Shown piece after piece: positions 42,020 through 46,354 of a stretch of 46,354 bases of DNA (position 1 is the stretch's first letter; every line of letters begins with the position of its first letter). The translations under genes and the position numbers were made by a program. The stretch lies in contig JAGBJY010000039.1 in NCBI GenBank assembly GCA_017934185.1, positions 1-46,354 on the forward strand, read 5' to 3'. Under the pieces are notes generated by a model. That model was not told the origin of the DNA. It saw only the letters and a program-made list of their open reading frames with translations, and did no database searches. The DNA comes from Bacteroidales bacterium (lineage in GTDB: Bacteria > Bacteroidota > Bacteroidia > Bacteroidales > UBA932).

Positions 42020-44902
42020 ATGAAAAGATTCTTGGTACTCCTGGCGGCCTCCCTGGTCGCTTTAGCCGCCTGCTCACGCTATGAGTCCGTGAAGGACGAT
42101 CCTATGCAGGTGCAAATTTACACCCTCAAAAACGGGCTCAAGGTTTATATGTCCGTCAATAAGGACGAACCCCGCATCCAGACCTATGTGGCCGTGCGGG
42201 TGGGCGGAAAGGACGACCCGGCCGACAACACCGGCCTGGCCCATTACCTGGAACATATGATGTTCAAGGGAACCCGCCTCCTGGGCACGCAGGATTATGC
42301 CGCGGAGCGTCCCCTGCTGGAAGAGATTGAGGCGCTGTTCGAAGAGTACCGCACCCTTACGGAGCCATCGGCCCGCCTGGCGCTGTATCACAAGATAGAC
42401 TCCGTGAGCTACGAGGCTTCCAAGCTGGCCATTCCCAACGAGTACGACAAACTGATGTCGGTGATTGGCTCCGAGGGCTCCAACGCTTTCACCAGCGAGG
42501 ACGTGACCTGCTACGTGGAAGAAATCCCTTCCAACCAGGTGGAGAATTGGGCCCGTATCCAGGCCGACCGTTTCATGAACTGCGTTTTCCGCGGTTTCCA
42601 CACGGAACTGGAGGCGGTGTACGAAGAAAAGAACATGACCCTGGTGGACGACGATGAAAAGGCCGTGGACGCCCTTAACGCCATGCTTTTCCCGCACCAT
42701 CCCTATGGTACACAGACAGTGATCGGCACGCAGGAGCACCTCAAGAATCCTTCCCTGAAGGCCATCAGGAAGCAGAAGGAAACCTACTATGTGCCCAATA
42801 ACATGGCCATCTGCCTCAGCGGCGACTTTGACCCGGACCAGATGGTGCGCATCATTGAAAAGTATTTCGGCGTGTGGGCCCCCAATCCGGAGGTGCCGGT
42901 GCGGGAAATTGTGCCCGAAAGCCCTGCCGCGCAGCCCCTGGTGGCCGATGTCTGGGGCATGGAGAGTGAGTTTGTGATGATGGGTTGGCGTACGCCCGGC
43001 AATGCCTCTGAAGACGCAGGTTACGCTAATCTGGTGAGCCAGATCCTGAGCAACGGCCTGGCCGGTCTGCTGGATTTGGACGTGGTGCAGGAGCAGAAGG
43101 TCCTGGATGTGGCGGCCATGCCCTATGAGCGCGCCGACTGGGGACTTTTCCTCCTGGAAGGCTATCCGCAGGAGGGGCAGACCCTGCAGGAAGTGCAGGC
43201 CATCCTGCAGGCCGAGGTGGACAAGCTGCGCGCCGGCGATTTCTCCGAAGAGCTGGTGGAGGCCGCCAAGGCCAATTATCGGCTGGCCATGATGAACAGC
43301 CTGGAGAGCAACCGCTCCCGCGCCGGCCTCATGATGAATTCCTTTGTGAACGGCATCTCCTGGAAAGACGAGGTTGCCCGCGTAAAACGCACCCAGCAGC
43401 TTTCCAAGGCCGATATTGTGGCTTGGGCGCAGGCCAACCTCTGTCCGGAAACCTTTGCCGTGGTGTATAAGCACAACGGCCCGGACCCTTCCATCAAGCG
43501 CATCACCGCCCCCAAGATTACGCCCATTGTCACCAACCGCGACAAGCAGAGCGCCTTCCTGCAGGAGATAGCTAATGCTGAAGTAACGCCGCTGGAGCCC
43601 GTTTTCGTAGATTTCGAGAAGGATATGACGGTGGACTCCTGCAAAGGGCTGGAACTGCTGTACAAGCACAACGACAAGAATGACATCGGCTATCTTACTT
43701 TCTGGTATGATCAAGGGGCCGATGCCAATCCCATGCTCAATCTGGCCATGGATTATGTCCGCTATCTGGGCACGCCTGAGAAGAGCGCCAAGGACATTTC
43801 CGTCCAGATGTATTCGCTGGCTTCCAAGTGGTACATGAACGCCAGCAGCAATGTGACCACGCTCTCTATCCAGGGCCTTGGCGAAAACACCGGAAAAATG
43901 CTTGCGCTGTGCCGCCACCTCACGGACAACGCCATCCCAGACGAAGAAATTCTGGCCCAGCTGAAGGCCGATTTGATCCGTTCCCGGGCCGATTCTAAGA
44001 AGCGTCAAGGGGCTTGCAACGCCGCCCTCCAGCGCTACATGATGTACGGGGCCGATTATATCCGCCAGTCCAATCTGACCAACCAGCAGGTGATGGCCCT
44101 GAGCTCGGAAGAGCTCCTGAACTGCCTGCGGGAGTTCATCCTCCATCGGCACAAGATTCTCTACTACGGCCCTGCTTCCCTGGAAGAGGTGAAGCAGATG
44201 ATGGAAGTGCTGGATGTGGAGCGCCTGAAGCCCATGGAAAAGGTGTTCCCGCACAAGGTGCTCACCCAGACGCCGCAGGTACTGGTTTCGGATTACAATT
44301 CCCGCCAGTTCATGTACATGCAGTACTCCAACCGCGGAGAGACGCTCATTGTGGAACAGGCACCGTATATTGAGCTTTTCAATGAGTATTACGGCACCGG
44401 AATGAACTCTATCGTGTTCCAGGAAATGCGGGAATCCAGAGCCCTGGCCTACAGTGCCGGTGCCAACCTGGTGCGTCCCAGCTTTACCAACGACGACTAT
44501 TATTTCCGCGCCACCATTGCCTCCCAGAATGACAAACTGCGTCAGGCGGTAGAGGCTTTCTCGGAGATTATCGAGACCATGCCGGAGTCGCCGGAGAACC
44601 TGGAAATTGCCAAGAGCGCCATCCTGAACAAGATCTGCACGCGGCGGGTGCACGGCCTTTCCGTCCTCTACAACTATCTGCGGGTGAAAGACTTAGGCCT
44701 TACCGTCCCGCGGGAGAAACTCATCTACGACAAGGTGGGGAGCCTGACCATGTTCGATCTGCTTTCCACCCACGAGGAGTGGATTCGCCGCCGCACCTAT
44801 CACTATGCCATCCTGGGCGATGTGAAGGACCTGGATATGGATTTCCTCCGCACCCTGGGCCCCGTGAAAGTGGTAAGCTCCGAAGAAATGTTTGGTTATT
44901 AA
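42020..44902 (+). CDS. M16 family zinc metallopeptidase, lipoprotein
   Basis: 960 residues from ATG 42020 with lipoprotein signal [18 protein letters not shown]. The N-terminal half has the inverted zinc motif H75-Y-L-E78-H79 ([14 protein letters not shown]) and the downstream [15 protein letters not shown] segment that supplies the third ligand. The C-terminal half has the partner fold with an RxxY-type substrate-binding end ([15 protein letters not shown]). Two M16 halves in one chain form the clamshell of pitrilysin-type peptidases that digest peptides inside a chamber. Periplasmic location is expected. It lies 12 bases before the serine hydrolase. Confidence 0.93.
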   Translation: MKRFLVLLAASLVALAACSRYESVKDDPMQVQIYTLKNGLKVYMSVNKDEPRIQTYVAVRVGGKDDPADNTGLAHYLEHMMFKGTRLLGTQDYAAERPLLEEIEALFEEYRTLTEPSARLALYHKIDSVSYEASKLAIPNEYDKLMSVIGSEGSNAFTSEDVTCYVEEIPSNQVENWARIQADRFMNCVFRGFHTELEAVYEEKNMTLVDDDEKAVDALNAMLFPHHPYGTQTVIGTQEHLKNPSLKAIRKQKETYYVPNNMAICLSGDFDPDQMVRIIEKYFGVWAPNPEVPVREIVPESPAAQPLVADVWGMESEFVMMGWRTPGNASEDAGYANLVSQILSNGLAGLLDLDVVQEQKVLDVAAMPYERADWGLFLLEGYPQEGQTLQEVQAILQAEVDKLRAGDFSEELVEAAKANYRLAMMNSLESNRSRAGLMMNSFVNGISWKDEVARVKRTQQLSKADIVAWAQANLCPETFAVVYKHNGPDPSIKRITAPKITPIVTNRDKQSAFLQEIANAEVTPLEPVFVDFEKDMTVDSCKGLELLYKHNDKNDIGYLTFWYDQGADANPMLNLAMDYVRYLGTPEKSAKDISVQMYSLASKWYMNASSNVTTLSIQGLGENTGKMLALCRHLTDNAIPDEEILAQLKADLIRSRADSKKRQGACNAALQRYMMYGADYIRQSNLTNQQVMALSSEELLNCLREFILHRHKILYYGPASLEEVKQMMEVLDVERLKPMEKVFPHKVLTQTPQVLVSDYNSRQFMYMQYSNRGETLIVEQAPYIELFNEYYGTGMNSIVFQEMRESRALAYSAGANLVRPSFTNDDYYFRATIASQNDKLRQAVEAFSEIIETMPESPENLEIAKSAILNKICTRRVHGLSVLYNYLRVKDLGLTVPREKLIYDKVGSLTMFDLLSTHEEWIRRRTYHYAILGDVKDLDMDFLRTLGPVKVVSSEEMFGY

Positions 44903-44914
44903 CCTTTTGTCATA

Positions 44915-46054
44915 GTGAAGAATCTGTATTTTGTGTCGGCCCTCCTCCTTGGAGCCCTCCTCTCCTGCCAGAATCCCCAGAAGGAATTCGAAAAGGAAAT
45001 TGAAGCCTACCGTGCCTCTGTCCGGAATCCCGGACTGGCGGTTGCCGTGGTCAAAGATGGTGAAATCGTGTACAGCGCCGGTTTCGGCTCGGCCTCGCTG
45101 GAGGAAGACATTCCCATCGACCCGGAGCGTTCCCTTTTCCGTATTGCCTCCATCTCCAAGAGTTTCAGCGCCACGTCCATGATGCAACTCATTGAAGCCG
45201 GGAAGGTCTCGCTGGATACGGACGCCTCCCAGCTGGCCGGTTTTCCCCTCCGGAACCCCTTGTATCCGGACGTGCCCATTACGCTGGAGATGCTCCTGTC
45301 GCACACTTCCAGCCTCAACGACAGCCAGGGCTATTTCAACTTTGACAGTGTGAATCCGGCCACCAATCCGGACTGGGCCAAGTGCTACAACAGCTACAAG
45401 CCCGGCACCGGCTATGAGTACTGCAACCTGAACTTCAACCTGGCGGGCTCTTTCATCGAGAAACTCTCCGGCGAGCGCTTTGACCAGTACGTGGTGCACC
45501 ATGTGCTGGAGCCGCTGGGCCTCTACGGCGGCTACTGCGTGGATTCGCTGGACGCTTCCCGCTTTGTCAAGCTCTATTATTACGATGAGAAAGAAGACTG
45601 CATGAAGGAATCCGTGGAGGCCTATGCTCCCCGCAGCGAGCGCATTGCCGCCTATCACTTCGGCTATGACACCCCGGTCTTTTCTCCCACCGGCGGCATG
45701 AAGATATCGGCCTGTGACCTGGCGCGTTACATGATGATGCACATGGGCTGGGGCACTTCGCCGAAGGGCGTGACCCTTATCTCCGAGGAGAGTTCCCGCA
45801 GCATGCAGACGCCCCGTTCGGCCGACGAGAACTACGGCCTGGCCCTTCGCGTGCGCGACGACCTCATCCCCGGCCTTACCCTGGTGGGCCACACCGGCGG
45901 CGCCTATGGCCTTCGCAGTGCCATGTTCTGGAGCGAAGACCGCTCCTTCGGCCTTGTGATGATTTCCAGCGGCTCCGACAAAGAAGACGACGATGTCCCC
46001 AGTCAGGTCATCCCCACCGTCCTGCAGCTCATGTACAAGTACTTCTGTCAATAA
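44915..46054 (+). CDS. Serine hydrolase, class C beta-lactamase fold, lipoprotein (GTG start)
   Basis: 379 residues starting at GTG 44915; MKNLYFVSALLLGALLSC is a lipoprotein signal. Catalytic SISK (Ser79, Lys82), the YCN motif (in GYEYCNLNF) and HTGG (VGHTGGAYG) give the full SxxK / YxN / HxG set of the beta-lactamase/transpeptidase-like family, which includes D-aminopeptidases and esterases. True antibiotic resistance is not implied. Probably co-transcribed with the M16 peptidase gene. Confidence 0.9.
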   Translation: MKNLYFVSALLLGALLSCQNPQKEFEKEIEAYRASVRNPGLAVAVVKDGEIVYSAGFGSASLEEDIPIDPERSLFRIASISKSFSATSMMQLIEAGKVSLDTDASQLAGFPLRNPLYPDVPITLEMLLSHTSSLNDSQGYFNFDSVNPATNPDWAKCYNSYKPGTGYEYCNLNFNLAGSFIEKLSGERFDQYVVHHVLEPLGLYGGYCVDSLDASRFVKLYYYDEKEDCMKESVEAYAPRSERIAAYHFGYDTPVFSPTGGMKISACDLARYMMMHMGWGTSPKGVTLISEESSRSMQTPRSADENYGLALRVRDDLIPGLTLVGHTGGAYGLRSAMFWSEDRSFGLVMISSGSDKEDDDVPSQVIPTVLQLMYKYFCQ

Positions 46055-46086
46055 TTTCCGCTCGCTATCTCGTTGAAATATAGTTA

Positions 46087-46133
46087 TTTATGCAAAGTTG
46101 ATACCAATTATTTTGGTATCAACTTTGCATAAA
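46087..46133. repeat. Perfect 21-bp inverted repeat
   Basis: Left arm 46087-46107 (TTTATGCAAAGTTGATACCA plus A) and right arm 46113-46133 are perfect reverse complements around TTATT. No T-run follows. It stands 33 bases after the serine hydrolase stop. It may be a terminator without U-tract, a protein-binding dyad, or the remnant of a mobile element. Confidence 0.85.
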
Positions 46134-46185
46134 TGGCTGACTAATAGGTATTTGCTCTACAATTTTAAGTTTTGGTAAAAAATTA

Positions 46186-46302
46186 TTGCAATTCAATAAA
46201 TTTTTACTATCTTCCCATGTTTGACACTTTGATTTAGTCAGGCAGGGCGAAAGATAAGGCCACAGACCGCTGTAGTGGGCGATTTGTGGCCTTGTTTTTT
46301 TT
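46186..46302 (+). ncRNA. Candidate small RNA, about 80 nt, with terminator
   Basis: No gene is seen from 46055 to the end. A -33-like TTG (46186-46188) and -7-like TATCTTCC (46208-46215) are 19 bp apart. About 40 bases on, AAGGCCACA (46256-46264) pairs with TGTGGCCTT (46285-46293), then T8 (46295-46302). The predicted RNA would run from about 46222 to 46302. Promoter match is moderate. After it, the last 35 bases are purine-rich with a run of seven G. Confidence 0.4.
46256..46302 (+). terminator. Terminator hairpin near window end
   Basis: Nine-bp stem with a 20-base loop and eight T after it. It could end either the candidate small RNA or read-through from the serine hydrolase operon. Confidence 0.7.
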
Positions 46303-46354
46303 CTGACTTTGTAGTAATATGGAGGGGGGGTGAGGAAGGGAGATGAGGGGAAGG

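Noticed and set aside
42074-44653. Minus-strand open frame of 859 codons opposite the M16 peptidase
   Set aside because: Antisense shadow of a well-supported gene.
44903-44924. Sequence TTTTGTCATAGTGAAGAATC at the serine hydrolase start resembling the CHSERSEES element
   Set aside because: Only part of the element matches and the bases form the GTG start and lipoprotein signal; resemblance is likely chance.
44915-46054. Antibiotic-resistance beta-lactamase
   Set aside because: SxxK, YxN and HTGG are shared by many class C-like peptidases and esterases; nothing specific to resistance is seen.

Overview
The window looks like a piece of chromosome from a gut-type member of Bacteroidales (Bacteroidota). 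The evidence is a SusC/SusD pair, many lipoprotein signals with an LxxSC-type lipobox, Bacteroidota promoters (-33 TTTG, about 20 bp, -7 TAnnTTTG) in front of many transcription units, a lack of Shine-Dalgarno dependence, and typical gene pairs such as grpE-dnaJ and hutU-ftcD. The sequence is fairly GC-rich for the order, which points to an uncultured or Alistipes/Cryptobacteroides-like lineage; that placement is inference.

Layout. 1-3395 (minus): histidine degradation (hutU, cut by the window edge, and ftcD). 3546-5750 (plus): a small HNH nuclease overlapping grpE, then dnaJ. 5866-6334: rplS and tRNA-Arg(ACG). 6415-9982 (plus): a tight operon of a DUF1538 membrane protein, two divergent P-II-like proteins and an L-cysteine desulfidase, meeting head-on with cysE and cysK (minus, 9984-11647). 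11700-11774: tRNA-Glu(CTC), divergent from a phosphoglucosamine mutase. 13385-15713: an AT-richer AAA-type ATPase with an operator-like repeat array, then a divergent DUF1343/NamZ-like protein. 15841-16092: three 82-bp tandem repeats with internal hairpins, followed by a small exported glycine-rich protein. 16799-17050: rpmE2.

17155-39166 (plus) is the centrepiece: a locus for sialylated, O-acetylated mucin-type glycoproteins, in three transcription units separated by a higBA toxin-antitoxin pair. Unit 1 is an exported SGNH esterase / sialate O-acetylesterase / M64 peptidase fusion, a sialic acid lyase and a mutarotase. Unit 2 is SusC (frameshifted at a G9 tract), SusD, a surface lipoprotein, a second M64-type lipoprotein and a DUF4943-like lipoprotein. 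Unit 3 is a GH20 hexosaminidase, a GH33 sialidase, an MFS transporter, a GH109-like enzyme and an N-acetylhexosamine kinase. Together they could de-acetylate, desialylate and strip GlcNAc/GalNAc from mucin glycopeptides, cut the peptide, and take up and catabolise the sugars. No ManNAc epimerase is present in the window.

39144-41964 (minus): LolC/E-type permease, rbfA, tyrS. 42020-46054 (plus): M16 peptidase lipoprotein and a serine beta-lactamase-like hydrolase. 46055-46354: no gene seen, but a 21-bp-arm perfect palindrome and a possible small RNA with a terminator.

The observations most worth following are the triple-domain esterase/esterase/M64 fusion, the DUF1538/P-II/P-II/cysteine desulfidase operon, the poly-G frameshift in susC, the 82-bp hairpin repeats, and two candidate small RNAs. 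All domain calls are from reading the translations by eye; no database search was run.
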